Positions 1 through 7,526 of a stretch of 64,000 nt of DNA are shown here, piece by piece. Below the pieces are notes generated by a model, which was not told the origin of the DNA, did not search any database, and saw nothing but the letters and a program-made list of their open reading frames with translations. This DNA comes from Pseudomonadota bacterium. GTDB lineage: Bacteria; Pseudomonadota; Alphaproteobacteria; Acetobacterales; Acetobacteraceae. Every line of letters begins with the position of its first letter. Positions within the stretch are counted from its first letter, which is position 1. The stretch is from contig JAJZES010000005.1 in assembly GCA_021845985.1 (NCBI GenBank), positions 1 to 64,000 on the forward strand, read 5' to 3'. The translations under genes and the position numbers were made by a program.

Positions 1-550
1 GGCGGCGGCGCGGCCGGTCCGGCGCGGCCGGTTCGGCCGATGGTTCGGCCGGGTGCGCGGCGGTGCGGCGGCAGGTTGGGGGCGGCGCCGGTGGCGCCGG
101 TGGCCGGGGCGGCAGTTTCGGCCGGGCGACGCCGAGCATGCGGCAGAACGGGCGCAGCAGCCGCTCGATGCCCGGTGCCGCGTCGAGCAGGGCGATCATG
201 TCCGGCTCGCTCAGCAGATGCTGCAATTGCGAGGCATAGGCGCAGGCGGCCGGGACCGGCTGGCACAGCCAGCCGGCCCGCCTTGGCAAGCGGCGCGGCG
301 GGGTGGCCGGCGGCCGGCGGGACAGCGGCTGGCGGGGGGCAGCGCGCGGGGTGGTGCGCAACGTGCCGGCGGCGGCGCGGGCGGCGAGGCGGGTGATGCG
401 CAAGGACATCCGTTTCAACCGCGCCCACAGCAACATCAGGACCGGGATGGCGAGAAACCCGCGCGGCGCGCGTGCCGCGGCGGCCTTGCACACATCATCG
501 ATGATGCGGGCGAGGCGTTCGGCCGGGGGCAGGGGGGGGGCGAGGTTCAC
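1..550 (-). CDS. Hypothetical protein, 3' end cut by window edge
   Basis: A minus-strand reading frame is open from a GTG at 548-550 to the first base of the window, giving 183 codons with no stop. The protein starts MNLAPPLPPAERLARI and continues with an Ala/Arg-rich helix. A short hydrophobic stretch (FLAIPVLMLLW, about residues 31-41) precedes a basic segment. After that comes a Pro/Arg-rich stretch and a second ordered part (about residues 110-145) containing ASQLQHLLSEPDMIALLDAAPGIERLLRPFCR, which resembles an amphipathic helical domain. The tail is Pro/Ala-rich. The shape is that of a small membrane-associated hypothetical protein. No function is recognised. The start has no strong Shine-Dalgarno sequence, so it is tentative. 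Overlapping plus-strand frames here are low-complexity shadows. Confidence 0.6.
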   Translation of the reverse strand, partial: MNLAPPLPPAERLARIIDDVCKAAAARAPRGFLAIPVLMLLWARLKRMSLRITRLAARAAAGTLRTTPRAAPRQPLSRRPPATPPRRLPRRAGWLCQPVPAACAYASQLQHLLSEPDMIALLDAAPGIERLLRPFCRMLGVARPKLPPRPPAPPAPPPTCRRTAAHPAEPSAEPAAPDRPRRR

Positions 551-627
551 GAACGGAACAAGAACACAAAACCCCCCACCTGGGCAAGCCCGTCGTGCGC
601 TGGCGCCCTGGGATGGCGCGCCGACGC

Positions 628-657
628 TTGCTATCCCCCGGCCGGGGCCGCCATACA
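628..657 (+). promoter_or_regulatory. Candidate promoter of the CAT-anticodon tRNA
   Basis: TTGCTA (628-633) and CATACA (652-657) are separated by 18 bases. The predicted transcription start near 664 lies about five bases before the tRNA. The spacer holds a CCCCGGCCGGGG palindrome. The match to sigma-70 boxes is modest, so this is a positional inference. Confidence 0.3.
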
Positions 658-668
658 TGGCCCGGCAT

Positions 669-742
669 GCGCCTGTAGCTCAGTTGGTCAGAGCGGGCCG
701 CTCATAACGGCTTGGTCGCAGGTTCGAGTCCTGCCGGGCGCA
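669..742 (+). tRNA. tRNA with CAT anticodon (elongator Met or Ile2)
   Basis: The cloverleaf folds over 74 bases. The seven-pair acceptor stem GCGCCTG/CGGGCGC contains one G-U pair. The D-arm has TAGCTCAGTTGGTCAGAGC, the anticodon stem is GGCCG/CGGCT with loop CTCATAA, and the T-arm is GCAGG/CCTGC with TTCGAGT. The discriminator base is A742, and CCA is not encoded. The anticodon CAT is at 703-705. The first pair G-C excludes the usual initiator mismatch. CAT may therefore read AUG (elongator Met) or, if C34 is converted to lysidine, AUA (Ile2). The anticodon arm and the CTTGGTCGC variable/T region resemble bacterial Ile2, but I cannot decide between the two. Confidence 0.93.
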
Positions 743-767
743 GAGTGACCGGGTGCGGCGTGTCGCG

Positions 768-3700
768 TTATCCGGCGGCGCGGCGGCGGTCGGACGGATC
801 GGTCCAGTAGTAACCGGTGGTGACCACGGCGAAGTCGAGCCGGCGGGCGCCGGCAACCGCGATCTGGGCATCGCCATCGGTCCAGCGCCAATGCGCCTCC
901 GCCGCATGCCAGCCGGCGCCGAGCCGGGCATCGTCGAGCGGCAGCGTTACCCCGTCCAGCGCCAGACCGGCGACGGCGACGCCAAGCCGGCGCGGGTCGG
1001 CGCCGGGCATGTCCATGTGCAGCGGCACCCAGGCGCGGGTGACCAGACGCACGCTCTGTGTGCCGGGCGGCAGGGTGACGCCGCCGGCCTCGACGGGCAG
1101 CGGGCGCCCGTCGGCAAGCACGCACAGGTCGGGATCGGTGGTTGTCGCATAGCCGAGCGCGGCGGCGCGCCCGGCGAGGCGGGCGCGCAGCGCGGCGAGC
1201 GGCGCACCCGCGGTGAGCAGCGGCGCGCAGGCCTCTGTCGCCCAGATGCGCAGGGCGAAATCCGGGTGCAACTGCAGCGCCGCGCCGCCCTCGGTGAAGG
1301 CGCCGCGGTTGCCGGTGTCGAGGAAGCTCTCGCTCGGCAGCGCTTCGGCCAACAGGATGTCGTGGCGGTCGAGTTCGACGTGGAAATAGGTGATAGCGCC
1401 GCGCGGCGCTTCCTGGGCGATGGTGGCGCCGTTGAGCAGATAGCGCACCGGCACCAGCGCGCCGTCGAGCGCCACCGCGTGATCGGGCGACAGCAGCAGG
1501 TCGCGCGCCGGTTGCTGCGGCGCGATGGCGCCGGCGCGGATGCGCACCGGCAGCACGTCGTGCGGGCGCGGATGGCGGGCGGGGTCGAGCGTGCGGCTGC
1601 CGATCCAGGTGATCGGCGCGATGCGGCCGCAAGCGGTGACAAGCTGATCGGTGCCGACGCGCAGTTCTTCGACCGCGACCTCGCCCTGTGTGGTGCGGAT
1701 GCGGGTGCCCTGATGGAAGCAGGCGAGCACCGCGGAGTCGCTGAACACGAGGCCCTGGACGTTGGTGAGGGTATCGACGACGCCGGTGATGTCGCTGGTC
1801 ACGTCGATGGTCGGGCCGAAATTATAGCTGTAGTCGCCGCGCACATTGGCGAACACCACCTTGTTGGTGCCACCGCCGCCGTTGATCGTGTCGCTGTTGG
1901 CGTTGACGTAGAAAATGTCGTTGCCGGCGCCGCCGATGGCGGTGTTGATGGTGGTGTTGGCGGCGATGGCGAGGTTGTTGACCATGGTGTCGGCACTGCT
2001 GAAGGTGCCGGGCGTCAGATCGACGGTGGAGGCGGCGGTGAAGCCCGACAGGTCGAGCGTGTTGTTGGCGCCGCCGTCGTAGAAGGTGACGATCGGCTGC
2101 TGGTTCTGGGTGAAGTCGTAGGAGGCGACGGGGTGGGCGGAAAGCGTGCCGAAGGTGGAGTTGAAGCCGAACGTGTCGTTGCCGTTCAGCGTCGCGGTGT
2201 TGGCGCCGTAGATCTGCTGCGCCGCGCCGATGTCGTAGAGCATCGGCGTCTGCGGATAGATGGTGTTGCCGCCGAAGATGTAGCTGGCGCCGGACTGCGC
2301 CGCGTCGATATACGACATCACGGTGTATTGCCGGGTGTCGGTGAAGAACACCTGTGACGGCAGGTAGCTGGCCAGCCCGGTGCCGCTGTCGTTGTACGGG
2401 CCGGGATGGCCGAAGCCGATGGCGTGGCCGAGTTCGTGCAGCAGCGTGGTGAAGCCGTAATTGCCGTAGCCGGAGGTGTCGGCGGTGCCGAGCGAGGCGA
2501 GGTTGGTCCAGCCGGGCGTTGCCGTGTCGATGCTGATGGTGGCCTGGCTGGCCACCGTGTTGCCGGCGTCGAGCGTGACGGAATACGAGGTCTGGGCACC
2601 GCCGGTGGCGTTGGTGGTCAGCAGCAGATCGGCGGCATGCACGCCGCCCGCCGCCTCGAAGGTGATGTTGGCGACGTCCTCGTACAGCGTCATGGCGGCG
2701 AGGAAGGCGCTCTTGTCGGCGCTGTCGAGCGTCGACGTGCTGTCGAAGGTGTAATAGACGATGTGCGGCGCCGGCCAGGGATGCGGAATCGCCGGTTGCC
2801 CGTTGTAGGTGTCGGCGTTGTTGGCGACCATGTAGGTCTCGACCTGCGACGGCGTGCCGATCGTCTCTGGTGTCAGGAAGGTGCCGCCATGGCCATCGGT
2901 GACGGTATTGAGCACGGCGCCGCCGGCCAGGGTGAAGGCGCCGACCTGGGTCGCGCCGTCGAACAGCGTCAGCAATTGCGTGCTGCTGTTGTAGCTGGTC
3001 GAGGTGATGGTGCCGTTGACGTCGATCACGTCATGGCCGGTCATGTTGCTGACGACGCCGCTGAACGTGCTGGCATTGCCGAGATCGATGGTCGAATCGG
3101 TGCTGCCGAAGGTGATCGTCTGGGTCGGCGCGACGACGGCATCAAGCGTCAGCACGCCGTTCAGCGACACCGTGCCGAGGCCATGCAGCGTGCCGTTGAT
3201 GGTGAGGCTGCCGCCGGTCATGTCGATCAGGCCGGAATTGGTCAGCGTGCCGCCGGTCAGCGTCGCCGTGCCGCCGGCGACGGTGATCGTGCCGAGATTG
3301 TCGAGTGTTCCGGCCAGCGCCAGCGTGCCGGCGTCGAGCACGATCGAAGTGCCGTTGTATATGTCGCCGGCGAGTGACAGCGTGCCGCCGTTGACCGTCA
3401 TGGTGCCGACGTTGTGCAGGCCGGCCATCACCTCGATGGTGGCGAACGCCGGCGCATAGACCGCGCCGACATTGCCGAGATAGCCGATGATGTCGATCAG
3501 GCCGCCAAAAAAGCTGCTGCTGCCGAGCGAAGCGCTGGCGAACATGGTGCCCTGATTGACCACGTTGCCGGACAGATCGAGCGTGCCGCCGATGGCGCTG
3601 ATGCTGCCCTGGTTCGTGCTGGTCAGCCCGACAGCGACGTCCATCGTGCCGAAGCTGGTGGCCAGCATGCTGGCCGAGTTGGTCAGCACCGCGCCGGCGC

Positions 3701-4145
3701 CGCCGATGAGCGACAGCACGCCGTTGTTGGACGCCTCGATCAGACCCGTGTTGGTGAAGGTCGCGACGTTGGCGATTGGTTCGATGTTGAGCGTCAGCGG
3801 ATGGTTGAGCGCATTCAGCGTGCCGGCGAAGCTGACCGTGCCGCGGGCGATCAGGTCGCCGAAATCGCCGGTAAACGGCGTGGAGATGGTGATGCCGCTG
3901 CCGAAAGTGACGTTGCTGACGTCAAGCGTTGGGATGGTGCCGGTGCCCGAGTAGGCGAAATCGATGAAAATGTTGTCGAGCGTGCCTTGCGAGCCGGTGG
4001 CGGCATCGGCGGCAGAGAGGACAACCGTGCCATTTTCCAGAATGGCGGTGTCGCCGGCGACCGGCTGGGTGGTCAGGGCGCCGTTTTCGATCCAGGTGCT
4101 GGAATACCAATCGCCACTGGTGTTGGTCCAAAACCTGTCCGCCAT
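768..4145 (-). CDS. Serralysin-like metalloprotease with beta-solenoid and C-terminal Hint domain
   Basis: The protein has 1125 residues and no signal peptide. Residues 1-430 are Gly/Thr/Asn-rich repeats (NxGTLxLxGxL type), consistent with a beta-solenoid. A zinc metalloprotease domain of the M10/serralysin type follows. It carries HELGHAIGFGH at 570-580 and the Met-turn MSY with M610. An RTX-like stretch (GGAGNDIFYVN, near 738) precedes a Hint domain that begins at C809 (CFHQGTRI) and contains SPDHAVALDG. The last 160 residues are unassigned. Serralysins are normally exported unprocessed by type I secretion using C-terminal RTX repeats. Here the C-terminus is a Hint module, which suggests self-cleavage or attachment after export, though that is inference. 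The gene is divergent from a TetR regulator. Its start has only a weak ribosome-binding site. Confidence 0.85.
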   Translation of the reverse strand: MADRFWTNTSGDWYSSTWIENGALTTQPVAGDTAILENGTVVLSAADAATGSQGTLDNIFIDFAYSGTGTIPTLDVSNVTFGSGITISTPFTGDFGDLIARGTVSFAGTLNALNHPLTLNIEPIANVATFTNTGLIEASNNGVLSLIGGAGAVLTNSASMLATSFGTMDVAVGLTSTNQGSISAIGGTLDLSGNVVNQGTMFASASLGSSSFFGGLIDIIGYLGNVGAVYAPAFATIEVMAGLHNVGTMTVNGGTLSLAGDIYNGTSIVLDAGTLALAGTLDNLGTITVAGGTATLTGGTLTNSGLIDMTGGSLTINGTLHGLGTVSLNGVLTLDAVVAPTQTITFGSTDSTIDLGNASTFSGVVSNMTGHDVIDVNGTITSTSYNSSTQLLTLFDGATQVGAFTLAGGAVLNTVTDGHGGTFLTPETIGTPSQVETYMVANNADTYNGQPAIPHPWPAPHIVYYTFDSTSTLDSADKSAFLAAMTLYEDVANITFEAAGGVHAADLLLTTNATGGAQTSYSVTLDAGNTVASQATISIDTATPGWTNLASLGTADTSGYGNYGFTTLLHELGHAIGFGHPGPYNDSGTGLASYLPSQVFFTDTRQYTVMSYIDAAQSGASYIFGGNTIYPQTPMLYDIGAAQQIYGANTATLNGNDTFGFNSTFGTLSAHPVASYDFTQNQQPIVTFYDGGANNTLDLSGFTAASTVDLTPGTFSSADTMVNNLAIAANTTINTAIGGAGNDIFYVNANSDTINGGGGTNKVVFANVRGDYSYNFGPTIDVTSDITGVVDTLTNVQGLVFSDSAVLACFHQGTRIRTTQGEVAVEELRVGTDQLVTACGRIAPITWIGSRTLDPARHPRPHDVLPVRIRAGAIAPQQPARDLLLSPDHAVALDGALVPVRYLLNGATIAQEAPRGAITYFHVELDRHDILLAEALPSESFLDTGNRGAFTEGGAALQLHPDFALRIWATEACAPLLTAGAPLAALRARLAGRAAALGYATTTDPDLCVLADGRPLPVEAGGVTLPPGTQSVRLVTRAWVPLHMDMPGADPRRLGVAVAGLALDGVTLPLDDARLGAGWHAAEAHWRWTDGDAQIAVAGARRLDFAVVTTGYYWTDPSDRRRAAG

Positions 4146-4165
4146 GTTCTTTATCCCGTGATCGT

Positions 4166-4213
4166 CGCCAAACCATAACGCGAATTTGATTTGGCGTCAT
4201 CCCGCTTTTGGCG
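4166..4213. promoter_or_regulatory. TTTGGCG repeat cluster, candidate TetR operator
   Basis: The 117-base gap between the protease and the TetR gene contains CGCCAAA at 4166-4172 and TTTGGCG at 4190-4196 and 4207-4213. The first two copies form an inverted repeat. The third repeats the second 17 bases downstream. TetR proteins usually bind inverted repeats in their own divergent promoter, so these are candidate operator half-sites. This is positional inference. Confidence 0.35.
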
Positions 4214-4262
4214 AGTCGGGCGGGCCTGTCGCGGCCGCGGCGATCGTGTAAATACCCCTCAC

Positions 4263-4898
4263 ATGACCCGGCCGCGCGACAGCTATCATCACGGCAACCT
4301 GCGCGAGGCGCTGATCGAGGCCGCTTTGCGGCTGATCCGCGAGCGCGGTCCGGCGGGGTTTGCCTTCGTCGAGCTGGCGCGCGCCGCCGGGGTCAGCCCG
4401 GCCGCGCCGTACCGGCATTTCCGCGACCGCACCGCGCTGCTCGGCGAAATCGCCCGCCGCGGCTTCGTCCGCTTTGCCGCCGATCTCGATGCGGTGTGGA
4501 ACGGCGGCCGGCCCGACGCGGTCGCTGCCTTCGACCGGGTCGGCAAGGCCTACCTCGCCTTTGCCCGGCGCGATCCGGCCTCCTACGCGGTGATGTTCGA
4601 GAGCGGGCTGCCGCTGGAGGAAAGCCCGGAGCTGCGCCAGGCCTCCGATCTCGCCTTCGAGGTGCTGCGCCGCGCCGCCGACGCCATCTGCGCCACCGCC
4701 ACCGGCCGCCGGCCGCCGGCGCTGATGGTGGCGCTGCATGTCTGGGCGATGGCGCATGGCGTCGCCAGCCTGTTCGTCGGCCATGCCGATGGCGGGCGCT
4801 TCCGGCTGCCGATGACGCCCGAGGAGCTGCTCGAAGCCGGCGTGCTGATCTACCTCCAGTCGCTCGGCCTGGCCGGCACCCCGGCGGGACGCTCTTGA
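4263..4898 (+). CDS. TetR family transcriptional regulator
   Basis: This is a 211-residue repressor of usual TetR length. Residues 1-55 form the DNA-binding helix-turn-helix (SYHHGNLREALIEAA...FVELARAAGVSPAAPYRHF, with the YRHF recognition-helix end). The C-terminal ligand domain resembles the WHG/TetR_C_33 group (AMAHGVASLFVG). The ATG at 4263 is preferred over an upstream in-frame start at 4191, because MTRPRDSYHHGNLREAL is a typical N-terminus. The gene is divergent from the protease-Hint gene with 117 bases between them and probably controls itself and that neighbour. The ligand is unknown. Confidence 0.88.
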   Translation: MTRPRDSYHHGNLREALIEAALRLIRERGPAGFAFVELARAAGVSPAAPYRHFRDRTALLGEIARRGFVRFAADLDAVWNGGRPDAVAAFDRVGKAYLAFARRDPASYAVMFESGLPLEESPELRQASDLAFEVLRRAADAICATATGRRPPALMVALHVWAMAHGVASLFVGHADGGRFRLPMTPEELLEAGVLIYLQSLGLAGTPAGRS

Positions 4899-4956
4899 CA
4901 GCGCGGGGGGGCATTCCCACGATGTAATGGCCATTTACATTGGCCTGGAGGAGTTC

Positions 4957-5355
4957 ATGGTGCTCGCGGCGAAGATGGACGAGTACGGGCGGGGCGGCTG
5001 GATCGCCGCCACCGTGCTGGCGTTCTGGGCGTTCTGGCCGCTCGGCCTCGCCTTGCTCGGCTTCCTGGCGTTCAGCGGTCGGCTGCGCGGCGGTTGCGGG
5101 CGGGGACGCTGGCACAACACCGAGGCGACCGGCGGCGGTTGCGGTCGCGGCAAGTGGAACCGCGCGGCGCCGACCAGCGGCAACGCCGCGTTCGACGACT
5201 ACCGCGCCGAGACGCTGCGCCGACTGGAGGAGGAGCAGCAGCAGTTCCGCGACTATCTGGAGCGGCTGCGGCGGGCCAAGGACAAGGCGGAGTTCGATCA
5301 GTTCATGGCCGACCGGCGCAACGCGTCGCCGGCGCCGGAGCCGCCGCCGATCTGA
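4957..5355 (+). CDS. DUF2852 domain membrane protein
   Basis: The protein has 132 residues. A hydrophobic segment (GWIAATVLAFWAFWPLGLALLGFLAF, about residues 14-40) is followed by a Gly/Arg-rich linker. The C-terminal conserved block, FDDYRAETLRRLEEEQQQFRDYL, runs into RRAKDKAEFDQFMADR. That charged helix and the single membrane helix are the hallmark of DUF2852, a family of unknown function common in alphaproteobacteria. The ATG at 4957 was chosen because GGAGGAG lies directly upstream at 4947-4953. An earlier in-frame ATG at 4927 would place this site inside the coding region. A strong hairpin follows the stop codon. Confidence 0.8.
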   Translation: MVLAAKMDEYGRGGWIAATVLAFWAFWPLGLALLGFLAFSGRLRGGCGRGRWHNTEATGGGCGRGKWNRAAPTSGNAAFDDYRAETLRRLEEEQQQFRDYLERLRRAKDKAEFDQFMADRRNASPAPEPPPI

Positions 5356-5361
5356 CGCTCT

Positions 5362-5392
5362 CGCCCCTCCCGCGACGCGCGCGGGAGGGGCG
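5362..5392. terminator. Strong GC hairpin between convergent genes
   Basis: The arms at 5362-5374 and 5380-5392 form a perfect 13-pair stem (CGCCCCTCCCGCG with its complement) around a five-base loop. It lies between two convergent stop codons, so it can serve both strands. There is no T-tract, as is common in very GC-rich genomes. Confidence 0.65.
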
Positions 5393-5400
5393 GTTGCGGC

Positions 5401-6390
5401 TCAGCGGATGCCGGCGTCGATCAGCGACACCAGCCCGCCGATGGATTGCGGCGTCACCGTGCCGGCGCCGGTGTTGATCGACAGGCCGGGCATTTTGTAT
5501 TTCGCCGTCATCACGCATTGGGTGACCGGCATGAAGCCCTGCAGATACAGCAACTGATCGAGCGTCGCCGAGATATAGCCGGTCTTCAGCCCGCTGATCG
5601 TCGCCGGGCCGAGATCGATGCCGCCGACGGTGATCTCGCCCGGCTTCTTGCCGGACTTCTTCAGCACGTCGGCGAGCACGCCGGTCACCCCGCCGTGCTG
5701 CGTGCCGATCGCCTTCAGTTTCGGGTGCGACTGGACATAGGCGGTCAGCACAGGGATGGCGAGCGTCGGATCGGAATTGGCCTCCTGGGTGATCTCCAGC
5801 CGATCGACCTTCAGCCCGGCCTTTTCCAGTGTGTCGGCGAGGCCCTTTTCGGACAGGCCGCGCTCAGCCTGGCTGAACACGCCATAGACCATCGCCTCGT
5901 CGCCGGCTTTGAGGTGTCCGTCGGCGATGATCGCATTGGCGGTCAGCGTGCCGCCGGCATAAAGATCGACGCCGGCATAGCCGAAGCCCTTCGACCCAAA
6001 CTCCTTTTGCAGCGAGGTCAGCGGCGAGTTGCCGTCGGTGACGACGATGCCCTGCTCCACCGCCTGCTTGACCAGATCGTGGAAGGCGTCGGCGCCGGGA
6101 TGGCCCATGATGACGATGCAGGCCGGCTTGGCCGCCATCGCCTGTTTGAACTGCTCGATCATCTTCTCCGGCGCCCAGGAGGAGAATTGCTCGTTGAGCT
6201 TATCGACGCCGAGCGCCTTGGCGGCGGCGGCGGCGCCGGTCTGGCGCGCCAGGGTGGCGCCGTCGCCGGCGTTGCCGCCCATCTGCATGTAGATGGTCAT
6301 GCCCTTGCCGGGCGCGTCCTCGGCGCGCGCGGCGGTGGCCAACAGGGCCGTCGCGGCGGCGGCGGCAAGCAGCGTGTGCTTCAGGTTCAT
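5401..6390 (-). CDS. Sugar ABC transporter periplasmic binding protein
   Basis: The protein has 329 residues. It begins with a classical signal peptide (MNLKHTLLAAAAATALLATAARA, cleavage near residue 23). A type 1 periplasmic-binding fold of the ribose/LacI-like group (Peripla_BP_4) follows. Recognisable blocks are IVIMGHPGADAFHDLVKQA, GYAGVDLYAGG and the C-terminal QLLYLQGFMPV. It should capture a sugar in the periplasm and hand it to the permease encoded just upstream. The start ATG at 6390 has GGAGG about ten bases before it. It is the last gene of the ATPase-permease-binding protein operon. The sugar cannot be named from sequence. Confidence 0.87.
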   Translation of the reverse strand: MNLKHTLLAAAAATALLATAARAEDAPGKGMTIYMQMGGNAGDGATLARQTGAAAAAKALGVDKLNEQFSSWAPEKMIEQFKQAMAAKPACIVIMGHPGADAFHDLVKQAVEQGIVVTDGNSPLTSLQKEFGSKGFGYAGVDLYAGGTLTANAIIADGHLKAGDEAMVYGVFSQAERGLSEKGLADTLEKAGLKVDRLEITQEANSDPTLAIPVLTAYVQSHPKLKAIGTQHGGVTGVLADVLKKSGKKPGEITVGGIDLGPATISGLKTGYISATLDQLLYLQGFMPVTQCVMTAKYKMPGLSINTGAGTVTPQSIGGLVSLIDAGIR

Positions 6391-6424
6391 TGGGTGTTTT
6401 CCTCCGGTTTTCGCGTGGGGGTGG

Positions 6425-7516
6425 TCAGCCCTGGCGCGGCCCGGCGCCCCCCGGCGCCGCCCGCCCTCCGGCCGGGGACGCCCGGCCGGTGTCCGATCGG
6501 CGCAGACTCCGCAGCAGCGTCGCCCGCCGCCCCGGCTCCTCGACGAACAGATAGAACACAATGGCGATCAGGAAGATCAGCCCCTGCACCGTGCGCACCC
6601 AGGCGCCGGTGAGGCCCGAGGCGACCAGCCCGGCCTCGATCATCCAGATGATGAAGCAGCCGAACACGGTGCCGACCAGGGTGGCACGCCCGCCGAAAAT
6701 CGAGGTGCCGCCGATCAGCACCGCGGCGATGGCGGTCAGCAGATAGCCCTGTCCCTGATTGCCGAAATAATTCTTGTTCTCCAGCGTCAGCATCATCGCC
6801 GCGACCGCCGACAGCGTGCCCATCAGCGTGTAGAGGCGGATCTTCTCCCAGCCGACATTGATGCCGACGACCCTGGCCACGTCGTTGTTGTCGCCGATGA
6901 ACAGAATGTGCTCGCCGAAGCGGTGGCGGTTGAGCAGGAACCACAGGAAGACCACGATCAGCGCCGTCCACACCGCCTGCACCGAAATCTGGTCCTGCCA
7001 GGCGATCGAGTTGGGGTCGCCGAAATTGCCGACGATCAGCTTCCACACGCTGCTGTCCTCGGCCTCGCGCAGGGCATAGGATTTGCCGCCCGACAGCACC
7101 GTCGCCATGCCCGACCAGAAGAACTGGGTGCCCAGCGTGGCGATGAAGCTGGGGATGCCGATGCGCGCGATCAGCAGCCCGTTGACCACGCCGACCAGCA
7201 CCCCGGAGGCCAGGCCGCCGAGCACGGCGAGCCAGCCGAGATGATATTGCTTGAACAGCAGGGCGAAGACGAAGCCGGAAAAGGCGATCACCGCCGGAAA
7301 CGACAGGTCGATCTCGCCGGCGCCGATGACGAAGGTCAGGCCGGCGGCGAGCAGAATGAGCGGCGGCGCGGTCGAGAGCAGGGTGGTGTAGATCTGCGGC
7401 GCCAGGAAAACCTCCGGCGCCGTGTACATGAACAGCGCCAGGATCAGCGCGAACACCAGGATGATCGGCAGCCCCTCGATGCGGGCGAACAGGGAACGGC
7501 GGATGCGCTCGGCCAT
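6425..7516 (-). CDS. Sugar ABC transporter permease (RbsC-like)
   Basis: This 363-residue integral membrane protein of the BPD_transp_2 family has about nine to ten hydrophobic helices. The motif GAGEIDLSFPAVIAFSG is the usual early conserved loop of ribose-type permeases. GGTSIFGGRATLVGT and NYFGNQGQGYLLTAIAAVLIGG form the EAA-like loop that contacts the ATPase. The C-terminus is a Gly/Pro/Arg-rich tail of roughly 30 residues. The gene starts 10 bases after the ATPase stop and ends 34 bases before the binding-protein start, so all three are co-transcribed. Confidence 0.88.
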   Translation of the reverse strand: MAERIRRSLFARIEGLPIILVFALILALFMYTAPEVFLAPQIYTTLLSTAPPLILLAAGLTFVIGAGEIDLSFPAVIAFSGFVFALLFKQYHLGWLAVLGGLASGVLVGVVNGLLIARIGIPSFIATLGTQFFWSGMATVLSGGKSYALREAEDSSVWKLIVGNFGDPNSIAWQDQISVQAVWTALIVVFLWFLLNRHRFGEHILFIGDNNDVARVVGINVGWEKIRLYTLMGTLSAVAAMMLTLENKNYFGNQGQGYLLTAIAAVLIGGTSIFGGRATLVGTVFGCFIIWMIEAGLVASGLTGAWVRTVQGLIFLIAIVFYLFVEEPGRRATLLRSLRRSDTGRASPAGGRAAPGGAGPRQG

Positions 7517-7526
7517 GTTTACTCCG

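Noticed and set aside
53-748. Plus-strand ORFs at the left edge (40-396, 53-748, 303-707)
   Set aside because: Low-complexity Arg/Gly/Ala proteins that oppose the minus-strand frame with normal composition, and one runs into the tRNA.
688-1632. Minus-strand 314-residue ORF ending in GRTRTCDQAVMSGPL
   Set aside because: Its end is the antisense of the tRNA at 669-742 and the rest is the wrong frame of the protease-Hint gene. This tRNA-derived peptide is a well-known false ORF.
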